Positions 44,775-52,994 of a stretch of 64,000 bases of DNA are shown one piece after another. The notes under the pieces were generated by a model. That model was not told the DNA's origin, made no database searches, and saw only the letters and a program-made list of their open reading frames with translations. The stretch is taken from assembly GCA_963778025.1 (NCBI GenBank), contig CAVZTA010000017.1, positions 1 to 64,000 on the forward strand, in the 5' to 3' direction. Source of the stretch: CAVZTA01 sp963778025 (GTDB lineage Bacteria; Chloroflexota; Limnocylindria; Limnocylindrales; CSP1-4). How positions within the stretch are numbered: position 1 is the stretch's first letter; the number at the start of each line of letters is the position of its first letter. A program made the translations under genes and the position numbers.

Positions 44775-45509
44775 ATGGGCGCTGCACGAAGACCGCGGAT
44801 CGGGCTCTGCACCGCCCTCGAGCGTGCACGCTGGACCGTCTGGGACCGCGAGGCGTTCCTGCTCTCCCGGGCCTACGTCGACGCCCTGCAGGGTGCGGGC
44901 GCGATCGCCTTCATGCTCCCGCCCGACGAATGGGTCGCCGACCACCCGGACGACGTGTTGGACGGCCTCGACGGCCTGATGCTGGCCGGCGGCGCCGACA
45001 TCGACCCTTCCTCGTACGACGGCCCGAGCCACCCGAAGGTCACCAACACGCGCGTCGACCGTGACCGCGCCGAGATCGCCCTGTTCACGCGGGCGCTCGA
45101 GCGCGACCTCCCCGTGCTCGGGATCTGCCGCGGCATGCAACTGATGAACGTCGCCCGTGGCGGCACGCTGATCCAGCATCTGCCCGACGACGTGGGGCAC
45201 GAGGACCACCGGCGCTCGTTGGGCTCCTTCGACAACGCCGACCACGACGTGCGGCTGGAACCCGGATCGTTGGCCGCTCGGGCGTGTGGAGAAACGTTGC
45301 ACGCCACGAAATCGCACCACCACCAGGCGGTGGACGTCCTGGGCGGGGGCATCGTGGCTTCCGGGTGGTCGGAGCTCGACGACCTGGTCGAGGCCATCGA
45401 GCTGCCCGAGGTGTCGTGGGCGCTGGGCGTGCAGTGGCACCCCGAGGTGGACCCGCGCTCTCGCGTCGTACGGTCGTTCGTGCACGAAGCGGCGCTCGTA
45501 GCGGCGTAG
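44775..45509 (+). CDS. Gamma-glutamyl-gamma-aminobutyrate hydrolase family (class I GATase) protein
   Basis: A 244-residue peptidase C26-type protein similar to PuuD, which releases glutamate from gamma-glutamyl amines. LMLAGGADIDPSSY, the nucleophile in VLGICRGMQLMNVARGG (Cys about 118), HHHQAVDVLG and the His-Glu pair in GVQWHPEVDP (about 221) are clear. ATG at 44775 fits the family N-terminus (RRPRIGLCTA). No other polyamine genes are nearby, so the substrate is uncertain. Confidence 0.88.
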   Translation: MGAARRPRIGLCTALERARWTVWDREAFLLSRAYVDALQGAGAIAFMLPPDEWVADHPDDVLDGLDGLMLAGGADIDPSSYDGPSHPKVTNTRVDRDRAEIALFTRALERDLPVLGICRGMQLMNVARGGTLIQHLPDDVGHEDHRRSLGSFDNADHDVRLEPGSLAARACGETLHATKSHHHQAVDVLGGGIVASGWSELDDLVEAIELPEVSWALGVQWHPEVDPRSRVVRSFVHEAALVAA

Positions 45510-45567
45510 AGCTCCGCGCGCCGCCCGCCCGGGCGCGGGCGGTGGACCATCCCTCGGTGTGGCAAGA

Positions 45568-45589
45568 CGTGAACGCCCAGGCGTTCACG
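45568..45589. promoter_or_regulatory. Perfect 22-bp palindrome between the hydrolase and PAP2 genes
   Basis: Arms CGTGAACGCC and GGCGTTCACG are exact reverse complements separated by CA. It lies 58 bp after the hydrolase stop and 97 bp before the PAP2 start. It could be a terminator stem (no U-run follows) or an operator for a dimeric regulator. Confidence 0.55.
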
Positions 45590-45685
45590 CAGTGCGGGCG
45601 TGCTCGCAGTTGACGTTGTCCCGAGTGGCCAAACACCGGCTGCCCGTACCAGCCCATCCGCGCCACTCGATAAGTTCTTGGGTCC

Positions 45686-46618
45686 GTGCCCCGTTCGACC
45701 GCCATGCGCGCGGCCGCCTGCACGGTGCTCGCCGTCGGCCTTGCGGCGCCGCGTCTCCGCCGTCGGCTCCGCCTGAAGCCGCCCGTGGTGATCGCCGCTG
45801 CGGCGGCCACGCCCTTCGCCCTCGCAACGCTGATGCCGCGCAGCAAGACGCGGGACTTCGGGATGTGCGCGTTGCAGATGTACGCGTATCTGGCGACGTA
45901 CCAGATGCCCAACGACGATCCAGAGAAGCTCGAGGCGCGGGTCAGGGTCAAGTACCCGGTCGTGATCGACAAGCTCGTCGGCCTCGGGACGACGCCGACG
46001 CTGCGCCTCCAGCGCGCGCTCGGGACCGAGGGTCGCTTCCGGCTCTGGGAGAAGACGCTCGTGTTCTCGCACTGGGTGTGGTTCGCGTTCCCCCACGGGA
46101 CGGTGGCGTACGTGCTGCTCAAGCACCGGGAGCAGTTCCCGAGTGCGGCGGCGCGCATCTACGCGACGTTCGACATCGGCGTGATCGGTTACTGGGCGAT
46201 CCCGACGGCCCCGCCGTGGTACGCGGCGCAGCAGGGGCTGATGGAGGACGGACGCACGCCGGAGCTGCGCCGGATGATGGTGGAGTACGGGGAGCAGTTC
46301 TGGAAGCAGAGCTGGGCGCCGCTGTACGGTGTTCTGGGAGGCAATCCCCTGGCTGCCATGCCGTCGCTGCATTTCGCCACCTCCGTCACGGCCGCGCATG
46401 TGCTGAGCGACACCGGTCGGGTCGCGGGCCTGCTCGGCTGGACCTACGCGGCCACGCTCGGGGTCGCGCTCGTGTACCTGGGCGAGCACTACGTCACCGA
46501 TTTGGCGGCCGGGCTGGCGCTGGCCGAGGGCATCCGGGTGGCGACGCCGAAGGTATCCCCCGCGGCGTCCCGGCTCAGCGGGACGCTGCAGCGGCTCGAA
46601 GCCAAGGCGCGGTCATGA
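45686..46618 (+). CDS. PAP2-superfamily inositolphosphotransferase-like membrane protein
   Basis: A 310-residue membrane protein with the PAP2 catalytic motifs AMPSLHFATSVTAA (SxHxxx-type) and YLGEHYVTDLAAG (H-x3-D), as in AUR1-like inositolphosphotransferases and lipid phosphatases. The region FPHGTVAYVLLKHREQF and DIGVIGYWAIPTAPPW is also typical of the AUR1 group. Likely acts on a phospholipid head group. Start GTG follows TAAGTT by 9 nt. It is coupled to the next gene by an ATGA overlap. Confidence 0.75.
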   Translation: MPRSTAMRAAACTVLAVGLAAPRLRRRLRLKPPVVIAAAAATPFALATLMPRSKTRDFGMCALQMYAYLATYQMPNDDPEKLEARVRVKYPVVIDKLVGLGTTPTLRLQRALGTEGRFRLWEKTLVFSHWVWFAFPHGTVAYVLLKHREQFPSAAARIYATFDIGVIGYWAIPTAPPWYAAQQGLMEDGRTPELRRMMVEYGEQFWKQSWAPLYGVLGGNPLAAMPSLHFATSVTAAHVLSDTGRVAGLLGWTYAATLGVALVYLGEHYVTDLAAGLALAEGIRVATPKVSPAASRLSGTLQRLEAKARS

Positions 46619-47727
46619 GCAGCGCGCCGGAGCAGACGGTGGAGTCCCGCCCGCCCGGCGACGAGCAGGAAGACGACGATCGCGGCCTGGAGTTCACCGG
46701 CCGCGGCGTCCTGACGCTGTGCGGCTTCTTGGGGGCGATGATCCTCGGCCTCTATCTGCTGCTGCCGCAGCTCGCGGGCCTGGAGGACACGTGGAGCCGG
46801 ATCGGGGACGGCTCGCCGTTCTGGATCCTGCTCGCGTTCGTGTTCGCGCTCGGCATGTTCTGGGGCTACATCGAGCTGTTCCGCGGGGTCTTCTCGAAGG
46901 TCGCCGAGGGCGTGATCGGGCGCAGCGAGAGCTACCTGATCACGATGGCCGGCCTCGCCGCCTCGCGCATCTTCGCGGCGGGCGGCGCCGGCGGCCTGGT
47001 CCTGCAGGCGTGGGCGCTGCGTCAGGCGGGTCTGCCCAGGCGGGTCGTGGCCGACAAGACGATCAGCTTCCTCGTCCTGACCTACTTCCCGTACGCGGCC
47101 GCGGTGATCGTCTGCGGCCTCGGGCTGCGGACCGGCATCTTCCCGGGGGAGGCGCCGTTCGCGATGACCGTCGTGCCCGCGGTGATCGCCGTCGTGATGA
47201 TGGGGATCGCGGCCCTGATCCTGCTCGTCCCGACGGATCTGCAACGCCGGTTGGACGGCTTCGCCCGCCGCACGGGCTGGGTGGGGCGGATCGCGCAGAA
47301 GCTCGCCTCGATCCCGGCCGCGTCTTCCGCGGGCCTCCACGACGCGATCAAGCACATCCGCAGCCGCGACCCCGCGCTGCTCGGCGCGGTCGCGTACTGG
47401 GCGTTCCAGATCGCGGTGCTGTGGGCCGCCTTTCGCGCGTTTGGGGACGCGCCGCCGCTCGCGGTGCTCATCCAGGCCTTCTTCGTCGGCATGCTCGGCA
47501 ACCTGCTGCCGATTCCCGGCGGCGTCGGCGGCGTCGAAGGTGGCATGATCGGGGCGTTCGCCGCGTTCGGCGTCGACGCCGGACTGGCCGTCGTCGCCGT
47601 TCTCGTGTTCCGCGCCCTCACGTTCTGGCTACCACTGCTCCCAGGCGTGATCGCCTTCTTCAAGCTCCGCGCGCGCGTAGAGGTATGGCGACGGGAACGC
47701 GGCGCTACTATACAAAGTAAAGCGTGA
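46615..47727 (+). CDS. Lysylphosphatidylglycerol synthase transmembrane-region (flippase-like) protein
   Basis: A 370-residue polytopic protein with the UPF0104/YbhN pattern: LAASRIFAAGGAGGLVLQAWALRQAG, KTISFLVLTYFPYAAAVIV and the diagnostic LLPIPGGVGGVEGGMIGAFAAFG near the C-terminus. Such proteins are thought to move lipids or lipid-linked sugars across the membrane; there is no catalytic aminoacyl domain. ATG at 46615 overlaps the PAP2 stop, so the two probably serve one lipid pathway. The 3' end holds an AT-rich patch that may be the trxB promoter. Confidence 0.8.
   Translation: MSSAPEQTVESRPPGDEQEDDDRGLEFTGRGVLTLCGFLGAMILGLYLLLPQLAGLEDTWSRIGDGSPFWILLAFVFALGMFWGYIELFRGVFSKVAEGVIGRSESYLITMAGLAASRIFAAGGAGGLVLQAWALRQAGLPRRVVADKTISFLVLTYFPYAAAVIVCGLGLRTGIFPGEAPFAMTVVPAVIAVVMMGIAALILLVPTDLQRRLDGFARRTGWVGRIAQKLASIPAASSAGLHDAIKHIRSRDPALLGAVAYWAFQIAVLWAAFRAFGDAPPLAVLIQAFFVGMLGNLLPIPGGVGGVEGGMIGAFAAFGVDAGLAVVAVLVFRALTFWLPLLPGVIAFFKLRARVEVWRRERGATIQSKA
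47705..47725 (+). promoter_or_regulatory. Possible trxB promoter region
   Basis: An AT-rich patch unusual for the surroundings (CTACTATACAAAGTAAAG) lies over the end of the flippase gene, 20-40 nt before the trxB ATG. TATACA is a plausible -10 box, and unlike many neighbours trxB also has a GGAAAGG ribosome-binding site. Confidence 0.35.
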
Positions 47728-47744
47728 CCCCCGGAAAGGTATCA

Positions 47745-48758
47745 ATGGCAGACGTCGAGAACGTGATCATCATCGGCAGCGGGCCCGCCGGTTACACGGC
47801 GGCGCTGTACACCTCCCGCGCCAACCTGAACCCGTTGTGCATCGAGGGGTTCCTGTGGGGTGGGCTGCTGCAGCAGACCACCGACGTGGAGAACTACCCG
47901 GGCTTCCCCGAGGGGATCATGGGCCCGGACATGATGCAGAAGTTCCGCGACCAGGCGGAGCGCTTCGGCACGCGCTTCATCACCGACAACGTGACGAAGT
48001 TCGAGCCCGGTGCCAATGGTGAGCCGCACACCGTCTGGGTCGAGGATGACGAGTACAAGGCCCGCACCGTGATCCTCGCGATGGGCGCCGAGCACAAGAA
48101 GCTGGGCGTGCCGGGCGAGGAGGAGCTCGGCGGCCGCGGCGTGTCCTACTGCGCCACCTGCGACGCCGCGTTCTACAAGGACCGCACGACGATCATCGTC
48201 GGCGGCGGCGACTCCGCGATGGAGGAGGCCATCTTCCTCGCGAAGTTCTCGTCCAAGGTCACGATCGTGAACCGGCGCGACGAGTTCCGCGCCTCGAAGA
48301 TCATGCTCGAGCGCGCGCAGAAGACCGAGAACATCGAGTTCCTGACGCCGTACGTCGTCAAGGCGTTCCTGGCCGGCGAGAAGGGCCAGCTGGACCGCGC
48401 CGACCTGATCAACACCGAGACCGGTGAAGAGCTGGTCCTGCCGATGGCGGGCGCGTTCATCGCGATCGGCCACGAACCGCAGTCCGAGATCGTGGACGGC
48501 CTCATCGAGGTCGACGACGACGGCTATGTGAAGGTCGACGGTCGCTCGACTCGCACCAACATCCCGGGTGTCTTCGCCGCCGGCGACCTCGTGGACCACA
48601 CCTACCGTCAGGCCATCACCGCCTCCGGCTCCGGTTGCCAGGCCGCGCTGGACGCCGAGTGGTACCTGCGTGACAACCCCGCCGTTCCGACGCCGAAGGC
48701 CCTCGAGGGGACCGGCAATTTGGCCGAAGAGCAGTGGGCGCCGGTCGCCCGCTCGTAG
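47745..48758 (+). CDS. trxB: Thioredoxin reductase
   Basis: A 337-residue FAD/NADPH flavoprotein reducing thioredoxin. FAD-binding IIIGSGPAGYTAALYTSRA, redox-active CATC in VSYCATCDAAFYKD (about residues 136-139), NADPH-binding IIVGGGDSAMEEA and GVFAAGDLVDHTYRQA are all present. ATG at 47745 is chosen for its GGAAAGG Shine-Dalgarno at 47733-47739; the upstream in-frame GTG adds unconserved residues. The end overlaps the next gene by 25 nt. Confidence 0.95.
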   Translation: MADVENVIIIGSGPAGYTAALYTSRANLNPLCIEGFLWGGLLQQTTDVENYPGFPEGIMGPDMMQKFRDQAERFGTRFITDNVTKFEPGANGEPHTVWVEDDEYKARTVILAMGAEHKKLGVPGEEELGGRGVSYCATCDAAFYKDRTTIIVGGGDSAMEEAIFLAKFSSKVTIVNRRDEFRASKIMLERAQKTENIEFLTPYVVKAFLAGEKGQLDRADLINTETGEELVLPMAGAFIAIGHEPQSEIVDGLIEVDDDGYVKVDGRSTRTNIPGVFAAGDLVDHTYRQAITASGSGCQAALDAEWYLRDNPAVPTPKALEGTGNLAEEQWAPVARS

Positions 48759-49294
48759 CCGCGCTCGCCGCCGCCGCACTCATGACCGGGTGTGGCGGCG
48801 ACGACGAGCCCGCGGCGAGCACGCTCCCGACGGCCCCCGACACGATCAAGCTCTCCTCCCCGAACATCAAGGAGGGCAAGCTGGTCGCCGCCAACACGTG
48901 CGACGGCGCCGGCACGGCGCCGACGATCGTGTGGCGTGAGGTCCCGGCCGGCCTCGCCGTGGAGACGGTGCTCGTCGTGGAGGACCCTGATGCGAAGGAC
49001 GGCGCGTTCATCCACTGGACGATGTACGGGATGTCCGCTGCCGCCAACGCGGGCCTGGCGCCCGACGGCCAGTTCCCGACCGGCACCAAGAGCGGCCTGA
49101 ACTCCTCCGGCAAGGAAGGCTGGACGCCGCCCTGCCCGCCCGAGGGTGACGGCGCGCACCGGTACATCTTCAGCATGTACGCGCTGAAGGAGGCGACCGG
49201 GCTCGAAGCCGGCGCAGAGCCGGACGCGGTGCTGGCGAAGCTGAAGGGCGCGGTCGCGCGCGGCACCTTCACCGCCACGTATGAACGAAAGTAG
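48734..49294 (+). CDS. PEBP/RKIP-like (YbhB-type) lipoprotein
   Basis: A 186-residue phosphatidylethanolamine-binding-protein-fold protein with a lipoprotein signal: PLVAALAAAALMTGC. The fold marks are NTCDGAGTAPTIVWREVP, VVEDPDAKDGAFIHWTMYG and GDGAHRYIFSMYAL, containing the ligand-pocket DPD and H residues. Role of bacterial exported PEBPs is unclear. GTG start at 48734 lies within the end of trxB. It is the last gene before the change in sequence character at ~49.3 kb. Confidence 0.85.
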   Translation: MGAGRPLVAALAAAALMTGCGGDDEPAASTLPTAPDTIKLSSPNIKEGKLVAANTCDGAGTAPTIVWREVPAGLAVETVLVVEDPDAKDGAFIHWTMYGMSAAANAGLAPDGQFPTGTKSGLNSSGKEGWTPPCPPEGDGAHRYIFSMYALKEATGLEAGAEPDAVLAKLKGAVARGTFTATYERK

Positions 49295-49322
49295 TTAGGC
49301 CGCGGCCGACACGGCGCAGCAC

Positions 49323-49824
49323 TCAGCGAACGCACATCTGGCGCCGCTCGGCGTATTCGGCCTGGGCGTCCCAGAACAGGGCGCTCCCTCTGACCTCTTC
49401 GGGGCGCAGCCCCGGCGCCTGGTCCCGGGTCGCTCGGACATCGAGGATCCGATGCCGAGGGAGAGACTTGTCCAGCGACAGCACGTCATAGCCGAACATC
49501 CCGAGGCGCAGCAGCCAGGGTGGCCGCCGATTCCGGCGCAGGAATGGCATGAGGAAGGGGTACGGCTTGACGAGGTGAGGGGCCGCGCGCAGCAGCCACT
49601 CGCGCTCGCGCAGCGACTCGCGCACGAGGCGGACCTCGTACGTCTCGAGGTACTTGATGCCGCCGTGGATCATGCGGCTGTTCCAGGCGGACGCCGCGTG
49701 CGAGAGGTCGTCCTTCTCGAGGAGCAGGACGGAGAGCCCGCGCATCGCCACGTCTCGGGCGATGCCGACGCCGTTGATGCCGCCCCCGATCACGATGACG
49801 TCATAGGTGCCGTCAGCCGCCGCT
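49323..49824 (-). pseudogene. glpD: Glycerol-3-phosphate dehydrogenase-type FAD oxidoreductase, truncated after ~165 residues
   Basis: The FAD-binding start YDVIVIGGGINGVGIARDVAMRG is intact, followed by LLLEKDDLSHAASAWNSRMIHGGIKYLE and GSALFWDAQAEYAER, as in GlpD-type dehydrogenases. It then ends abruptly (RRQMCVR, stop at 49323), whereas family members run past 500 residues. No continuation is found in other frames downstream. The break falls within about 30 bp of the end of the PEBP gene, so it marks a junction. Glycerol-3-phosphate or a polyol phosphate is the likely former substrate. Confidence 0.7.
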
Positions 49825-50735
49825 GACGCCGAGGGCGACCGTCGAGCCAGCCACGTTACGCCCGACCGTCCGGCCAGCGTCGTTCGTCGCCGGGCCGAAC
49901 GGAGGATCTCCGCCGCCATCAGCCCATCGTCGAAGCGACGCGAGGGGAACTGGTCGAACACGGCCGCCTCGTGGCCGGGCACGATGCGCCGCGGGTCGCC
50001 GCCCACCGCGTCGAGGATCGCCGCCAGCGCGAAGAGGCTGTTCTCCTGGCTGCCGGTGCCGTACCCGATCGGCGTGATCCGCCCGCGACCGTCGAGTCCG
50101 CCGAGGTTGTCGTAGGAGTAGACCGCATCGCCGGGAAGCACCCAGGCTCCGGTCGACTCATCGTCGAGGACGACGTGCTGGTGCCCGAACGTGTGGGTGT
50201 CGAAGTCGGGCGCGAGGTGCAGACCGGGCAGGATGTCCGGCGTCTCGCCATCGACGAGCAGCAGGCGCCCCTGCTTGATGAGGTCCTGAGCGGCGGACAG
50301 GTCGTCGCGATCGACGCCATCGGTCAGCCAGCTGAATCGATCGGGCAGGCCAAGGGCCCACGACCAGCGGTCGAGCTCACGACGTTGGATCCAGGCGATG
50401 GCGTTCGGGAACCGCTCGATGTTGCCCAGGTGGTCGTAGTGCGCATGCGTCAGCACGATGGCGTCCACGTCCTCGGGCCTCAGGTCGATGCGGGCGAGCA
50501 CCTCGATCGGCGCGGTCCAGACCGTGATGCCGTCGATCTCGCCGAGCTCATGCCCGTTCCCGCTGTCGTCGTAGCCGGTATCGACCAGGACCGTGTGGTC
50601 GGCGGACTGGAGGACCGTGATCGAGTACGGCAGGGCGCGCATGCCGAGCGCCCCGTAGACGAGCACCGAAGCCGGGCACACGGGCGCCCGGGCGTACTCG
50701 AGGACGCGGATCGACCATGAGGACTCCGTGGCCAC
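49323..50735 (-). CDS. MBL-fold hydrolase, read in frame into a truncated FAD oxidoreductase
   Basis: The first ~295 residues are a metallo-beta-lactamase-fold hydrolase of the lactonase type: VLTHAHYDHLGN (zinc motif HxHxDH), VDGETPDILPGLHLAP, THTFGHQH, LPGDAVYS and VPGHEAAVFDQFPSRRFDDG. From about residue 305 the same frame becomes the N-terminus of a GlpD-type FAD enzyme, described separately. A fusion of these two folds is not one I know. The neighbouring frame has TGA at 49813-49815, so one inserted or missing base would make two genes. The GTG start is 3 bp after the SDR stop; the operon is M20, SDR, MBL, FAD enzyme. Confidence 0.7.
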   Translation of the reverse strand: MATESSWSIRVLEYARAPVCPASVLVYGALGMRALPYSITVLQSADHTVLVDTGYDDSGNGHELGEIDGITVWTAPIEVLARIDLRPEDVDAIVLTHAHYDHLGNIERFPNAIAWIQRRELDRWSWALGLPDRFSWLTDGVDRDDLSAAQDLIKQGRLLLVDGETPDILPGLHLAPDFDTHTFGHQHVVLDDESTGAWVLPGDAVYSYDNLGGLDGRGRITPIGYGTGSQENSLFALAAILDAVGGDPRRIVPGHEAAVFDQFPSRRFDDGLMAAEILRSARRRTTLAGRSGVTWLARRSPSASAAADGTYDVIVIGGGINGVGIARDVAMRGLSVLLLEKDDLSHAASAWNSRMIHGGIKYLETYEVRLVRESLREREWLLRAAPHLVKPYPFLMPFLRRNRRPPWLLRLGMFGYDVLSLDKSLPRHRILDVRATRDQAPGLRPEEVRGSALFWDAQAEYAERRQMCVR

Positions 50736-50738
50736 GCG

Positions 50739-51513
50739 CTACTCCAGGTTGATGATGAGGCCGCCGTCCACGACGATCTCCGCGCCATTCACGTAGCGGC
50801 TCTCCTCGCGCGCGAGGAGCTTGACGACATCGCCGATGTCGCGCGGCTCACCGACACGGCCGACCGGGATGCGGGCCTCGAGATACGCCCGCTTGCCGGG
50901 CTGCTCCCAGTCCGCGCGATTGATGTCGGTGGCGATCGAGCCCGGCAGGATCGCGTTGCAGGTGATCCCGTGCGGCCCAAGGACGATCGCGAGGCTCCGC
51001 ATCATCGCGTTCATCCCCGCTTTCGTCGGGCAGTAGTGGACCTGCTTCGACCCACCCACGATCGAGGAGACCGACGAGATCGGCGATGATCCTCCCGCCA
51101 TCGCCCTGGTCGACCATGACCCGGGCGGCGGCCTGAGCCACGAGGAACGCTCCCTTGAGGTTGACGGCATGGGTGCGGTCCCAGGTCTCCTCGGTCAGCT
51201 CGAAGAAGTCGGTGAACGGGCAGATGCCGGCGTTGAGGACCGCGACATCGACCCGCCCGAACGTCCTCACGGTCTCGTCCACGAGCCGCTGGACGTCCGC
51301 GCCCACCGAGACGTCCGCCTGGACGACGAGCGGTTCTCCCCCGGCATCGCGAACCTGCGCGGCGGTCTCGTCGGCGGCATCGCGATCGCGGTCGAAGTCC
51401 ACGCTGACCGCGTACCCATCCGATGCGAGAGACACGCAGATCCCCCGCCCGATGCCTCGCGACGCCCCGGTGACGATCGCGACCTTGCGGACGTCACCCG
51501 TGCTCGCGCTCAT
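50739..51513 (-). CDS. SDR-family sugar dehydrogenase, L-rhamnose-1-dehydrogenase-like (one frameshift)
   Basis: About 258 residues, NAD(P)-dependent short-chain dehydrogenase. Cofactor loop VTGASRGIGRG, NAG in VLNAGICPF, catalytic Ser in ISSVSS, and Tyr-x3-Lys in HYCPTKAG. The C-terminus (CNAILPGSIATDINRADW, VDGGLIINLE) resembles bacterial L-rhamnose 1-dehydrogenases, so an aldose substrate is likely; this is inference. The frame breaks near 51082, one extra base (GCCGATCTCG for GCGATCTCG in gene orientation) before the catalytic Ser. ATG at 51513 overlaps the M20 stop; MBL follows 3 bp later. Confidence 0.82.
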
Positions 51514-52796
51514 CCGTGCGCCTCGCTCACGCCGCAGTAGGAGCCGATCAGGAGCGCGTAGGCCCGGACGCCGTCGACCAGCTGGGCGATCGGGACGCGC
51601 TCGTCGAGCGTGTGGCAGTTGCGAGATGTCGCCCGGCGCGCAGTAGACGCCGGGGATGCCGAGCACGTCGCGCATGACACCGAGCTCGGACCAGTACCCC
51701 GCCCCACGGATGAGGTCGGTCTTGCCGGTGAGGCTCGTCAGGATGTCCTGCAGCTGTCGGAGCGCCTCGTGCTCGGTCACGAGCTCGGCTGGGGTGCCGC
51801 CCCAGGGATTGTCGCGCGCCGCCGTGTAGCGGATCTCGACCCGGGTCCCTGCCTCGATGGCTGCCGTCGTCACGACCGCCTCGAACTCGGAGCGGACCTC
51901 GGCGGGGTCCTCGCCCGGCACGAGCTTGCGGATGAGCTTGATGACGCAGCGGTCCGGGACCGCGATCTGGCCGCCTGCCGTCAACTCGGTGATGAGGAGT
52001 GACGGCCGACCGATGAGCGGATGCTCGCGCCGGGCGTGGACCTCCCGTCCGTACTCCCACAGTCGCTCGACGATGTGATGACCGGCCCGCAATGCGTCCA
52101 CGCCCAGGGCTGGAGCGCTCCAGAACGCGGTCGTCCCGCTCACGTGGACCTCCGCGATGATGAACCCGAGCTGGGCCGTGTAGATGTCGAGCTGCGTGGG
52201 CTCGCCGTAGATCGCGAAGTCCGCGCTCGGCACCTCGCCCGCGGCGATCCGCCGGACCGCCTCCTTGATCCCGTCCAGTACCCCGAATCGGGCTCTCCGC
52301 TCTCCTCGTCGCCGACCGCGAGGAGGACGACGTCGCCATCCGGGCGGAGTCCCGCCCGTCGGATCGCCCTGATCGCGGCGAGCGCGGTCGCGATCCCCGC
52401 CTTCACGTCGCCCGCGCCGCGCCCGTAGATCTCGCCGTCGATGATCGCCCCCGCCCAGGGACTCTCGTTGGGCGTCCCCGCCCAGCGTTCGCTCCAGCCA
52501 CGTCCATGGACGGTGTCGAGGTGGTCGACGAACATGAGGCGCGGTCCGCCGCCGGTGCCGCGGAACCGTCCCCAGACGTCTGGCCGGCCCGGTCGGAACT
52601 CGAACGTGCCGACATCGTCCGCGCCGGACTCCCGCAAGCGGTCCGCGACCCAGGCCGCGAGCGGACCCTCGTCGCCGGTCACGCTCGGGACCGAGATGGC
52701 GCCGCGCAGGAGCGACACGGCATCCTCTTCGCTGACCGCATCGAGGATGCGACGGCGGAGCGCCTCGTCTGACGTCACGCTGGCGGGCTCGTTCAC
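51510..52796 (-). CDS. M20-family metallopeptidase/deacylase (ArgE/DapE type), two frameshifts
   Basis: About 428 residues, a di-zinc amidohydrolase. Metal ligands: His and Asp in MFVDHLDTVHG, Asp in GRGAGDVKAGIA, Glu-Glu in VGDEESGEPDSG, and the late His in NCHTLDERVPIAQL. The first shift is a missing G in a G-run at 52281-52284 (after EPDSG, before VLDGIKEAV); the second an extra base at 51621-51622 (before NCHTLDERV). Restoring both gives a continuous protein. GTG at 52796 has a GGAGGG site upstream. It heads a minus-strand operon, divergent from the ABC importer, and may remove an acyl group from an imported substrate. Confidence 0.82.
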
Positions 52797-52841
52797 GGCC
52801 ACCCTCCACTCGTCCCGAAACGCCCGGCTCGTCCAACAGCC

Positions 52842-52916
52842 TGTCACTACAACGTAGCCGACAAGCTCCGATGCCGCAACCAGCCGCGAGGGCGGAACGG
52901 CAGAGTTGTCATTACA
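52842..52916. promoter_or_regulatory. Divergent control region with repeated TGT-N4-ACA operators
   Basis: The gap between the M20 start (52796) and the binding-protein start (52995) contains TGTCACTACA at 52842-52851 and TGTCATTACA at 52907-52916. Both are TGT-N4-ACA dyads, 65 bp apart, consistent with sites for a dimeric GntR-type regulator such as the one at 59363. TTGACA at 52921 and TATGAT at 52934-52939 are promoter-like, but their spacing is not standard. Confidence 0.45.
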
Positions 52917-52994
52917 TGTCTTGACAGCCAGCCTATGATCCGTCCGAGAGCCGTCCGGTGTCGGATGGCCGCGCGTCCGAGGAGGAGACACGGT

